Assembly: GCA_046155505.1 (NCBI GenBank)
Contig: JBJXFK010000263.1
Span: 1-12,513, forward strand
Source of the DNA: JBJXFK01 sp046155505
GTDB taxonomy: Bacteria > Planctomycetota > Phycisphaerae > UBA1845 > Fen-1342
Reading direction: 5' to 3'
DNA length: 12,513 bases
Position numbers and translations under genes: made by a program. Positions 1 to 6,874 of the stretch are shown here, piece by piece (positions within the stretch are counted from its first letter, which is position 1; every line of letters begins with the position of its first letter). The notes under the pieces are model-generated. The model made no database searches, had not been told where the DNA came from, and was given only the letters and a program-made list of their open reading frames with translations.

Positions 1-189
1 ACGCTCACGCTGGAAGACGGCGACACCAGCGGCGACGGCGCGGTCAACGAGCAGGATCTCGAAGTGCTCGTCGATGCCTACGGTTCGTCCGATCCTGGCG
101 TCGTCTCTAAGAACGACCTCGACGGCGACGGCGATGTCGACATCACCGATTTGGCGCTTCTCGTTCGTATCCTCACCGAACTGACGTAA
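1..189 (+). CDS. C-terminal end of a dockerin-like (EF-hand repeat) protein, 5' truncated by the window
   Basis: Reading frame 1 is open from the first base and ends at TAA (187-189), giving the last 62 residues of a longer protein. It holds two calcium-binding-type loops. The first is around GDTSGDGAVNEQDL, and the second is DLDGDGDVDITDLALL just before the end. Acidic and Gly residues at alternate positions followed by a short Leu-rich helix are typical of dockerin type I / EF-hand repeats, which planctomycetes often carry at the C-terminus of exported proteins. The catalytic or structural part lies outside the window, so the main function cannot be given. The next two plus-strand genes end in the same kind of module. 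The module family is fairly sure; the protein's role is unknown. Confidence 0.75.
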   Translation, partial: TLTLEDGDTSGDGAVNEQDLEVLVDAYGSSDPGVVSKNDLDGDGDVDITDLALLVRILTELT

Positions 190-239
190 CCATCGCGCCG
201 CCCAATCTCGCCTCGCGCCACAAATTCGACTCACTTTTT

Positions 240-271
240 GCGACCGACGGCGCAAACGCGCCGCCGGTCGC
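240..271 (+). terminator. GC-rich hairpin behind the truncated gene, possible terminator
   Basis: A 14-base arm (240-253) and its inverted partner (258-271) pair with one mismatch around the four-base loop AAAC. It lies 50 bases behind the stop codon at 189 and before the next start at 376. There is no T-run after the stem in either direction; the only T-tract (235-239) precedes it. It is therefore not a classical intrinsic terminator. It could mark a factor-dependent end or protect the 3' end of the mRNA. Confidence 0.35.
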
Positions 272-375
272 TTGACATGAATGCAATCATCGTCACTTCG
301 CGGCGTTTCTCCTCAATACACATTGCCGGCAGCACGTCTCAATTCGTGTGCGCCGGAAGTCCAAAAGGGGACCCC

Positions 376-1566
376 ATGTACGCTTGCACACGCACGTCGG
401 TTTTGCTTGCTACGCTACTGATGCTGACGCCCGGTCCGCTGGCCTTGGCCGCGGACTGTGCCGACACGTCCACCGGGGCCATCCCGATCATCGACCTCGG
501 TGCCGGTCAATATCTTGGGCAATTCGCCGGCGGACTCTATCCGGGCGGCTTGAACGTGCCGCCGCAAGCACACTTCCAGGCCGCGCGCACCGCCGCTCAG
601 AACATCCGCCCACTCAGCCCCGCCGGACTGCCAAACCCCGCCGGCAAATATGTCATGCTGTCCATCGGCATGTCGAACACGACCCAGGAATTCTGCGGCG
701 GCGCGACGTGTCGCCCGTGGAGCTTCGGCGGACAGGCCGCGACCGATGTCGCCGTCAATCACACCTGGCTCGAAATCGTCGACGGAGCCGCCGGCGGGCA
801 AGCCGCCCCCGACTGGGAGTCGCCCACGCACGCCAACTATGTGCGCATCAACAACCTCCTTCAAAACCGCGGGCTCAGCGAGGCTCAGGTGCAGGCGGCG
901 TGGGTTAAGCTCGCGAATCGCAACCCGACCGCGTCGCTTCCCGACCCTTCCGCCGACGCTTTTGTGCTACTCACGCAGCTCGGCAACATCAGCCGCACGC
1001 TGCGAACGCGCTACCCGAATCTCAAGATCATCTACCTGTCGAGTCGCACCTACGGCGGCTATGCCGAAGGCACGCTGAACCCCGAGCCGTTTGCCTATGA
1101 ATCGGCGTTCGGCGTGAAGTGGCTGATCGAGGCGCAGATTCGCCAGGCCGCTGGCCAGGGAATCGACCCGCGCGCCGGCGATCTCGACCCGACCACCGTC
1201 GCCCCGATGCTCGTCTGGGGCCCATATCTCTGGACCGACGGCACCACGCCGCGCAGCGATGGACTGACGTGGGATTGCGTCGACGTCGAGGCTGACGGCG
1301 TGCATCCCTCGCCCAGCGGCGAGGAGAAAGTCGGCGATCTGCTGCTGGATTTCATGCTCACATCGCCGCTGGCCGCCCCGTGGTTCGCCCGACCTGATCC
1401 GCCGCTATCCGGTGATCTCGACGGCGACGAGGACGTTGACCTGACCGACTTGTCGAGGCTGCTTTCGGATTTCGGATGCGCAAGTGCGTGTGCGGCGGAC
1501 GTGGACGGCGACGGCGACACCGACCTCAGCGACCTGAGCCAACTGCTCGCAAATTTCGGCCGATAG
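376..1566 (+). CDS. Secreted SGNH/GDSL-hydrolase-like protein with C-terminal dockerin-like calcium loops
   Basis: The 396-residue protein has a signal peptide at residues 1-26 (VLLATLLMLTPGPLALAA). I chose the ATG at 376 because AGGGG lies five bases upstream and the signal peptide follows at once; a longer frame begins with a TTG at 238 but has no such features. SGNH-like marks are YVMLSIGMSNT at 92-102 (block I position), KIIYLSSRTYGGY at 217-229, and DGVHPSPSGEEKVGDLL at 308-323. The last resembles the block V motif that carries the catalytic His (here H310). This suggests an esterase, acetylesterase or lipase acting outside the cytoplasm; the substrate is unknown. Residues 347-396 hold two calcium-type loops (GDLDGDEDVDLTDL and DVDGDGDTDLSDL) joined by a Cys-containing bridge (C368, C372). 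The fold is inferred from motifs only. Confidence 0.8.
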   Translation: MYACTRTSVLLATLLMLTPGPLALAADCADTSTGAIPIIDLGAGQYLGQFAGGLYPGGLNVPPQAHFQAARTAAQNIRPLSPAGLPNPAGKYVMLSIGMSNTTQEFCGGATCRPWSFGGQAATDVAVNHTWLEIVDGAAGGQAAPDWESPTHANYVRINNLLQNRGLSEAQVQAAWVKLANRNPTASLPDPSADAFVLLTQLGNISRTLRTRYPNLKIIYLSSRTYGGYAEGTLNPEPFAYESAFGVKWLIEAQIRQAAGQGIDPRAGDLDPTTVAPMLVWGPYLWTDGTTPRSDGLTWDCVDVEADGVHPSPSGEEKVGDLLLDFMLTSPLAAPWFARPDPPLSGDLDGDEDVDLTDLSRLLSDFGCASACAADVDGDGDTDLSDLSQLLANFGR

Positions 1567-1569
1567 TTC

Positions 1570-1655
1570 GAAAGGTCAAAGGTCCAAAGTTGAAGGCCGA
1601 AGGTCGGAGGTCGGATGCTCGCACGCGTCCGGCTCTCGGCCTTCATCCTTCGACA
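1570..1655. repeat. Imperfect tandem heptamer repeat with inverted partner, between convergent genes
   Basis: It starts with diverged 7-base units (GAAAGGT, CAAAGGT, CCAAAGT, TGAAGGC, CGAAGGT, CGGAGGT). The stretch 1582-1608 is an imperfect inverted copy of 1628-1654, with 21 of 27 positions pairing by my count. It fills the 97-base gap between the stop of the SGNH-like gene (1566) and the stop of the convergent membrane-protein gene (1664). Its mRNA could fold from either strand, so it may act as a terminator or 3' protector. The architecture matches the repeats inside uvrA, though the unit sequence differs. Confidence 0.6.
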
Positions 1656-1663
1656 TCGTCGTT

Positions 1664-2422
1664 CTATTCGTTCCGTGCCAGCACGCGCGCCAGCCCCACC
1701 ACGCCGCGCACGACGAGCGACACCATCAGCAGAAACAGCAGCATCCCCACCGCAAAGCTCAGGATCGGCCAGCTCGACTGCAAAAAAGTCTGCACCCGCG
1801 GCGAAAATGACGCGAGCAAAGCGACGATCAATCCCGCGAAGAAAATCGCCGCCAGCGCCCCGCGACGGTTCCCCTCCATCGGCGTCATGCGCACGGTCAG
1901 GCACACAGCCAAATAGAGAAACAGCACGGTCGACCAATTTGCCAGATCGGCCCGAATAATCGAATTGAGCATCGTCTCGCTAACCGTAATCAGCGTTCGC
2001 AGCAGTTCCCACACCGCGGGCAGCGTCGTCGGCAACACCTGCGGCACCTGCACCGCCGCCTGCTGCATCATGCCGCTCAGCACGCTGCCGCCCCACCAGT
2101 ACGCCGCCATGTACAGACAGCCGCAGCACGCGACGAGCGGCAGCAGCCCGGTCAAAATCGGCCCCACCACCGGGACGCGGCTCTGCTCGGGCGTTTCCGA
2201 TTGCGGCTCGCCGCGCTCGTCGTCGCCCATGAGCGTCGTGTTTTGCACCGAATTTCCGGTGATGAGCAATCCGAGCACATGCCCAAGCTGCGCGACGAGC
2301 GTGCCGGGCAGCAGCACGGCGTTCACCACGCGCGGCTTGACCATGTCGCTCCAGAGCGTGTGAACGCCCCAAGCCGCGAAGACGATGACGATGATCCAAA
2401 ATGTGAGAGCCGCGTAGAGCAT
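1664..2422 (-). CDS. Multi-pass inner-membrane protein, possible degenerate M50-type (site-2-protease-like) homologue
   Basis: The 252-residue protein has about five hydrophobic segments: residues 3-22, roughly 35-55 (weaker), 84-107, 163-178 and 187-205, then 218-244. I chose the ATG at 2422 because a membrane helix starts at residue 2, GAGG lies seven bases upstream, and a good promoter sits about 60 bases upstream. The frame extends 83 codons further upstream, but that part crosses the promoter and looks non-coding. Residues 37-56 (VLLPGTLVAQLGHVLGLLIT) match the shape of the LPGT-HELxH helix in M50B-like proteins, but HExxH reads AQLGH here, losing the first His and the Glu. RMTPMEGNRRGAL at 178-190 could correspond to the later conserved Asp-containing segment. 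If the relationship holds, this is a non-catalytic pseudoprotease. Otherwise it is simply an unknown membrane protein. Confidence 0.7.
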   Translation of the reverse strand: MLYAALTFWIIVIVFAAWGVHTLWSDMVKPRVVNAVLLPGTLVAQLGHVLGLLITGNSVQNTTLMGDDERGEPQSETPEQSRVPVVGPILTGLLPLVACCGCLYMAAYWWGGSVLSGMMQQAAVQVPQVLPTTLPAVWELLRTLITVSETMLNSIIRADLANWSTVLFLYLAVCLTVRMTPMEGNRRGALAAIFFAGLIVALLASFSPRVQTFLQSSWPILSFAVGMLLFLLMVSLVVRGVVGLARVLARNE

Positions 2423-2479
2423 GGTTCCTGCCTCGCTGCGCAGCCGATGGTTTGCCTCGGCGTCCGTGCCTGCTTGGGT

Positions 2480-2508
2480 ATTATGCGTTGCGAGGCAAGT
2501 ATTTCCAA
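2480..2508 (-). promoter_or_regulatory. Sigma-70-like promoter for the membrane-protein gene
   Basis: Read on the minus strand, TTGGAA (2508-2503) is followed after exactly 17 bases by CATAAT (2485-2480). This gives a start near 2473 and a leader of about 50 bases before the ATG at 2422. The match is close to the sigma-70 consensus, and its position agrees with the chosen start codon. Confidence 0.55.
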
Positions 2509-2664
2509 CGGCGAATTGGGCGGGTGCCATGCCAACGGCCGTTCGTGTCGGCATGCATGGGCGTACAGGAAACCACGGAGGGCCGCGGTGTTCCATGTCC
2601 CTATCACTCAAACCCGTTGCCGATAACCCGTCACCTTCAATTTCGGCACTGTCCGAAAATTTCA

Positions 2665-2694
2665 TTGGCACGACCGCCCGAACCGGGCTATGCT
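2665..2694 (+). promoter_or_regulatory. Sigma-70-like promoter for the large exported-protein gene
   Basis: TTGGCA (2665-2670), an 18-base spacer and TATGCT (2689-2694) make a good sigma-70-type promoter. The start would be near 2701, leaving a leader of about 90 bases before the ATG at 2791. The spacer contains the small inverted repeat CCCGAACCGGG, which may be chance in this GC-rich DNA. Confidence 0.55.
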
Positions 2695-2790
2695 GCGATG
2701 ATCAGTTCGGGTAAGCCGCCAACGTTGTGCGATTTTCGTCGGCAACTGCGGCGCGCAAACAACACATCTCTCGTGGGAGGTCCGCACAGA

Positions 2791-4710
2791 ATGGCCACAT
2801 CGTGGACTCGTATGTCGCTTTGCGCCGGCATCACCGCCGCCGCAGCACTCACCCCAGCCGCATGGTCACAGACGGTCGTTTATGACAACATGATCAGCAC
2901 CGGAGGCACGATCGGCATTACGTTCGATCGCGGATTGCTGGCCTCGCTCGGCCTCGACGCGAGCGCGCCGACGCTGCCGACGCAATTTGCGGTCGCCCAG
3001 CCGTTGGAATTGTCGTTCGTCGACAACGAGCCGCATCGCGTGCTCGCTGGGCTGCTTGAATTCTCGACTCCGCAATCGATCAGCGCTGCGGGCGCGGCAT
3101 CCGTGCAGCTTGGCGACTTGCAGATCGTCGCTGCGGGCGACATCTTCGCCGAACACGAATTCACGATCTACTCCGCAACGAGCGGTCGCGCCTATTTCCA
3201 GATCACCGGGTCGGCGTTCGCGTATGACTCGACCGCACAGGTTCTGACGATGAACGCCGGTGCGCTACGTGTCAGCCCGATGTTGGCGCAGGAGCTCAAT
3301 CGGCCGGGTATCGCGGATCAGGTCGTCGGGGGTCTTGAACTGTCTGCGCATATGACGTCGAGCCAGACGACGCTGATGGATTTGGAATCCCTTCAGCAGA
3401 TGTACACGATGCCGTCCGCGAATGAGCCGCCGATCACGAACCGCGCCGGTGCCGACGTGACACTGCGCGACATTCAGTCGGTGTCAAACTACGGTGTGCT
3501 GGGCTCGATTCGCGGCTACGCGATCGGCAGCCACACATGCAACATCGGCGACCAGAATCTCGAATGGACGAACAACGCGGCTCCCGGCCTGTCGATGAAT
3601 ATGTATCGCCTGCACAACGGCCGGCTGATGCAGATCGGACAGAGCTGGGTCAAGACGGCGTGCTGCGCCGGAGCCCAAACAGCTTCAATGTGCGCCCCGA
3701 GTTGCAACGGCGTCGGCGGCCAGCAACTCGGCGTGGGTTGCCTCGACGTCTATGGCTCCGGCTGGAACGGCGGCCAATCGCGACTGCAGCGCCGATCGGC
3801 GATCAATCCCTACAACGGTGCGTTCGGCCCGATCGTGGGAACTTCGACCGGCACGGTCATCGACCGTCGCCTGCAGGTTCGCACGGCTGATATCAGTACG
3901 ACTACCTACGCCGGCGCACTCTGGTTCTTCGAAGGCGTCTATGCATCGCAGCGTGACGCCCAGGCTGGAAACTGGATGAACAACGCTACCTATCGCCGCG
4001 TCACAGTCGACGCGAGCGGCAATACGTCGTTCGTCGGCACTGCGTCGAACTACGCACCGGCGATCAGCACGTGGCGTGCGTTCGGAAACGCCGGTGCGCT
4101 CGACACACGCGTCGAAGACCACCTGCTCAACGTCCCCGGCGAAGGCCGCTTCCACATGTGTACCAAGGTCACCGACCTCGGCGGTGGCCAGTGGCTCTAT
4201 GACTACGCGATCTGCAACCTCAACAGCGATCTCGCGGGCGGCGCGCTCACCGTTCCGACTGGCGCTGGCATGACCGTCACCGGTAATGGCTTCAGCGCCC
4301 CGTTCTGGCACTCGGGCGAAATTTACAACAATGATCCGTGGACGTTCGCCAACAACGGCAACAGCGTCCGTTTCGCCACGGCGCAGGATTTCGCGACCAA
4401 CGTGAACGCCAACGCCATCCGCTGGGGCACGATGTACAACTTCTGGTTCACGGCCAATCGCCCGCCGGTGACGCGAACCGTCACGGTGAGCACGTTCAAG
4501 TCGTCGCCGAATCAGGACAACACCATCGCCCTGCGCGCTCCAGCGGCACCGGGCGATTTCGACCTCAACGGTACGGTCGAACTGACCGACCTCGCGACCC
4601 AACTCAGCGCGTTCGGCTGCACTGGCGGCGGTTGCACGGGCGACGTGGATGGCGATGGCGATACGGATCTGTCCGATCTCGCCACGCTGCTCGCGAACTT
4701 CGGTTCGTAA
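2791..4710 (+). CDS. Large secreted protein of unknown function with C-terminal dockerin-like calcium loops
   Basis: The protein has 639 residues. The ATG at 2791 is chosen because GGGAGG lies ten bases upstream and a signal peptide follows (residues 1-27, ending AWSQ); the open frame upstream runs through the promoter. The mature part begins VVYDNMISTGGT and is rich in Gly, Ala, Thr, Asn and short beta-type stretches. Around residues 248-345 there is a Cys-rich block with HTCNIGDQNLEW, GQSWVKTACCAG and LGVGCLDVYGSGWNG. The regular Cys, Trp and Gly pattern suggests a disulfide-stabilised extracellular fold, and I believe related sequences occur in other planctomycetes but could not check. Residues 588-639 hold two calcium-type loops (GDFDLNGTVELTDL and DVDGDGDTDLSDL) joined by FGCTGGGC. 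No catalytic motif is recognised. It is probably a cell-surface or matrix protein with its own promoter and terminator. Confidence 0.8.
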   Translation: MATSWTRMSLCAGITAAAALTPAAWSQTVVYDNMISTGGTIGITFDRGLLASLGLDASAPTLPTQFAVAQPLELSFVDNEPHRVLAGLLEFSTPQSISAAGAASVQLGDLQIVAAGDIFAEHEFTIYSATSGRAYFQITGSAFAYDSTAQVLTMNAGALRVSPMLAQELNRPGIADQVVGGLELSAHMTSSQTTLMDLESLQQMYTMPSANEPPITNRAGADVTLRDIQSVSNYGVLGSIRGYAIGSHTCNIGDQNLEWTNNAAPGLSMNMYRLHNGRLMQIGQSWVKTACCAGAQTASMCAPSCNGVGGQQLGVGCLDVYGSGWNGGQSRLQRRSAINPYNGAFGPIVGTSTGTVIDRRLQVRTADISTTTYAGALWFFEGVYASQRDAQAGNWMNNATYRRVTVDASGNTSFVGTASNYAPAISTWRAFGNAGALDTRVEDHLLNVPGEGRFHMCTKVTDLGGGQWLYDYAICNLNSDLAGGALTVPTGAGMTVTGNGFSAPFWHSGEIYNNDPWTFANNGNSVRFATAQDFATNVNANAIRWGTMYNFWFTANRPPVTRTVTVSTFKSSPNQDNTIALRAPAAPGDFDLNGTVELTDLATQLSAFGCTGGGCTGDVDGDGDTDLSDLATLLANFGS

Positions 4711-4738
4711 ATCGCAGACAAAGCTTGACGTTTAACGC

Positions 4739-4774
4739 GAAGAGACCGGCCGATCGGCCGGTCTCTTCTTTTCT
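4739..4774 (+). terminator. Strong intrinsic terminator, also placed to stop convergent transcription
   Basis: A perfect 30-base palindrome (4739-4768, arms GAAGAGACCGGCCGA and its complement) is followed by the T-rich tract TTTTCT. It lies 28 bases behind the stop of the 2791-4710 gene. The facing PDZ-protein gene ends at 4796, so the hairpin lies just beyond its stop too. The T-tract favours plus-strand use. A perfect palindrome with no separate loop must open its centre to fold. Confidence 0.85.
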
Positions 4775-4795
4775 CGCAACACTCAATGATGATCG

Positions 4796-6874
4796 TTACT
4801 TGCTTGCCCGCAACTCGATCGTCACATGCCCGCGCGGCCCCGCAGGGTCTGACCAATCTTCGTGATACGCCACGCTGCCCACGATCTCGCCGATCGCCGC
4901 GATGCGTCGCAGCGTTTGAATCGGATCGAGCAGCGGCAACGGCAGCGACACCGCCATGCGCGAGCCGCCGCGTTCGATCAGCAGATCAAACCGATTGAAA
5001 TGCGGCCGCTGCTTCAAACCCGTGCGATACTCGCTGATCGGCTGTGTCGTCGCGAACGGCTTGCCGTTGCAGCCGGTAATCACGTCGCCCACGCGCAGCC
5101 GCCCGTCTGCTGCCTCGCCCGCGATGACGCTGCGCACGGTCAGCACGCGATCCTGCGAATTCTGATCGACATCGACGCCCACGCGTACGCGCCCGCCCGG
5201 CGGCGGCGCGAGCTTCCACCAATCGCTCTTCAACATGTCCGGCGCGGCGACCTTCAGGTATTCGAGCCAATCGCTCGTCAGCGCCTGCACCCGCCGACCG
5301 TCGGCGACCAGCAGCGATTGGCTGTCGGCGTTGATCGCGGGGCGCACGCCAGCGAACCGCTGTGCGAGTTTCGACGGACCATCGCCGCGCTGCGTCAGAA
5401 TTCGCCGGAGCCATGACGCATCGGTGGCGAAAATCAGTACGCCGCGATCAACCGTCCAAGCCAGGCGCAGCGGCACACGCTCGCCGAGATCGCGCCCGCT
5501 GATCAGTTGTGACAAGTCGAGCGAGTAGATCGAGCCGCGCTCGCCTTTTTCAATTTCAATCGCCGGGATCTCGGGCTTGCCTCGGCCAAGCTGCAAAATG
5601 TTGCCTGCGGCCACGCACGCATCCACCAGACGATCGAATTCGTACTCGGCTTTGTCCGCGTCGCGCACGCGCAGCAAAATCGCCACCGCCGGCAGCGGCG
5701 CGGCCGGTCGCGATGTCGGCTGACTTGTCGGGGTTTCGCCGCGCCCGACTGCAAAACAAAACGGCCCCTCGAGCGTGCTCGCAAAGCCGCTGACCAAGTC
5801 GCTTTGGCTCGGCAGGCGTGCCGCGAGCCGCAGCGGATTTCGCGCGGGCAATCGATCGAGCAGATCGAGCAGCTTTGCAAAATCGGTCGTGCCTTCGAAC
5901 ACACCCAGCGCATCGTCGGGCACACTATCCATCAGCCGTTCGCTCGCCCGCGGCCCGCGCGGCAGTTCGACGCTCGGCGGCGTTGCGGCGACCGCGGTGA
6001 TGTGCAGCTTGTTACCGTCGCGATGCAGGGCCAGCAGAAACGCATCCGCCGCATCGATCGGCGTCAGCGCGACCGGCCGCGACGCTTGCCTGCTCGCGCC
6101 GGCAGGTCGTGAAGTAGTCGCCGAGGCGAATCGGGCGAACAGCACGCCATCCGGATTCGACGGCACGCGCTTCAGTAGCGATTGATAGGTCGCGTCATCA
6201 CTCAGCGATTTGCGATCCGCCGCCCGCGGTGCGGCGAAGCGTCGAAACGTGCCGTCGAGCGGATTGGCATCGCCGATGAGCAGCGCATCGTCAATCGTCG
6301 CCACGCCGATGCGGCCCGGCAATTCGAACACGTCCTTGCCCAGCCGCGGATCGCCGATCGGCCGCGCCTGCCAGGTTTCGATGAGCTGCTTGACGCCGCG
6401 GCCGCGCGGGCGACAGTAAATCACGCCGTCCTGCGAGCGACCGAGGCCGTCGCCGACGAACGCCACCTGCTCAGACAGCAGCACGCGAATCGCCTCGGCC
6501 GGTTCCATCTTCACCGTGCGCACGATGCGCTTGCGCCACTGCTCGGCTTCTTCGATCTGCGCGGGTTGGCCCGCGATCTCGGCGAGCGTCGTCCAAAGCT
6601 GAGGCTGCATGAGCAGCGTCAGCAGGTCTTCGCCCTTGCGCACTTCGACGAAGAAACCGGCGTCGGCGGGAACGTGCTTAGCGAATGATTCTTGAGCGTA
6701 CGTCGGACGCACGCCGACCAATGATGTGACAGTGCAGAGAATCGCCGTCGCACCGCCGATAAACAACCGGCAATGCGTGAGAGTCTGGCGCGTGATGCTC
6801 AATCCAAAATCCAATCCCGGCGCGCCGGGACAAAATCCAAAATCGCGCCGCCAGTTAGAGCGAGTAGCGGCCAT
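4796..6874 (-). CDS. Exported protein with a PDZ-like domain near the C-terminus, third gene of a sigma-factor operon
   Basis: About 692 residues if started at the ATG at 6874 (an ATG at 6889 is also possible). Either start overlaps the end of the anti-sigma gene, suggesting translational coupling. A hydrophobic signal segment (LFIGGATAILCTVTSLVGV, then PTYAQ) lies about 35 residues in. It is displaced by a short repeat (6800-6844) encoding DFGFCPGAPGLDFGL. A TTG at 6802 at the repeat's edge would give a normal-looking signal peptide. The mature start KHVPADAGFFVEVRKGEDLL resembles DUF3352-like planctomycete proteins, which is a guess. Ser/Thr-Arg-Pro linkers (TSRPAGASRQASRP, TSQPTSRPAAP) separate parts. 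Roughly residues 575-645 form a PDZ-like domain (VIAGEAADGRLRVGDVITG). No protease triad is seen. It may be a periplasmic or surface sensor, or the regulon's output. Confidence 0.8.
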   Translation of the reverse strand: MAATRSNWRRDFGFCPGAPGLDFGLSITRQTLTHCRLFIGGATAILCTVTSLVGVRPTYAQESFAKHVPADAGFFVEVRKGEDLLTLLMQPQLWTTLAEIAGQPAQIEEAEQWRKRIVRTVKMEPAEAIRVLLSEQVAFVGDGLGRSQDGVIYCRPRGRGVKQLIETWQARPIGDPRLGKDVFELPGRIGVATIDDALLIGDANPLDGTFRRFAAPRAADRKSLSDDATYQSLLKRVPSNPDGVLFARFASATTSRPAGASRQASRPVALTPIDAADAFLLALHRDGNKLHITAVAATPPSVELPRGPRASERLMDSVPDDALGVFEGTTDFAKLLDLLDRLPARNPLRLAARLPSQSDLVSGFASTLEGPFCFAVGRGETPTSQPTSRPAAPLPAVAILLRVRDADKAEYEFDRLVDACVAAGNILQLGRGKPEIPAIEIEKGERGSIYSLDLSQLISGRDLGERVPLRLAWTVDRGVLIFATDASWLRRILTQRGDGPSKLAQRFAGVRPAINADSQSLLVADGRRVQALTSDWLEYLKVAAPDMLKSDWWKLAPPPGGRVRVGVDVDQNSQDRVLTVRSVIAGEAADGRLRVGDVITGCNGKPFATTQPISEYRTGLKQRPHFNRFDLLIERGGSRMAVSLPLPLLDPIQTLRRIAAIGEIVGSVAYHEDWSDPAGPRGHVTIELRASK
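6800..6844. repeat. Heptamer repeat around a perfect 16-base palindrome, inside the 5' end of the PDZ-protein gene
   Basis: On the plus strand, AATCCAAAATCCAA (6801-6814), the palindrome TCCCGGCGCGCCGGGA (6815-6830) and CAAAATCCAAAATC (6831-6844) follow one another. The flanks are direct repeats of AAAATCC, and the core pairs with itself. In the minus-strand gene it is translated in frame between the start codon and the signal peptide. It belongs by architecture with the repeats in uvrA, although here the tandem flanks are direct, not inverted. Confidence 0.65.

Larger units (their letters stand above)
2423..2790. other. Divergent regulatory region of 368 bases between the membrane-protein gene and the large exported-protein gene
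   Basis: No gene is supported here. The reading frames that cross it are upstream extensions of the flanking genes and lack signal peptides or ribosome sites at their starts. It holds one minus-strand and one plus-strand sigma-70-like promoter (listed separately). It also has three copies of TGCCTCG, at 2429-2435, 2453-2459 and, inverted, 2491-2497, grouped over the start region of the minus-strand transcript. These could be operator half-sites, which is inference. The part 2700-2790 would be the leader of the plus-strand mRNA, with GGGAGG at 2775-2780 as the ribosome site. Confidence 0.6.

Noticed and set aside
272..300. Promoter starting with TTGACA at 272-277 for the SGNH-like gene
   Set aside because: The -35 word is perfect, but no -10-like hexamer occurs 16-18 bases downstream (bases there are CACTTCG).
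1095..1937. Minus-strand frame of 280 codons spanning the SGNH-like gene end and the repeat
   Set aside because: It runs antisense to the hydrolase and out of frame with the membrane-protein gene; its sequence is low-complexity and contains the translated repeat.
3685..4602. Minus-strand open frame of 305 codons opposite the large exported-protein gene
   Set aside because: It is a shadow of the plus-strand gene, which has a signal peptide, a ribosome site, a promoter and a terminator. No motif is seen in the antisense product.
1..4710. Cellulosome cluster
   Set aside because: Dockerin-like loops alone do not show this; there is no cohesin, scaffoldin or recognisable carbohydrate-binding or glycoside hydrolase domain in the window.
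6815..6830. Perfect palindrome as an operator or recombination site
   Set aside because: It lies inside a heptamer-repeat element in coding sequence with no promoter boxes nearby, so the repeat reading explains it better.
4796..6874. HtrA/DegP-type serine protease because of the PDZ-like domain
   Set aside because: No trypsin-like GNSGG motif or His/Asp/Ser triad is present in the part before the PDZ-like domain.
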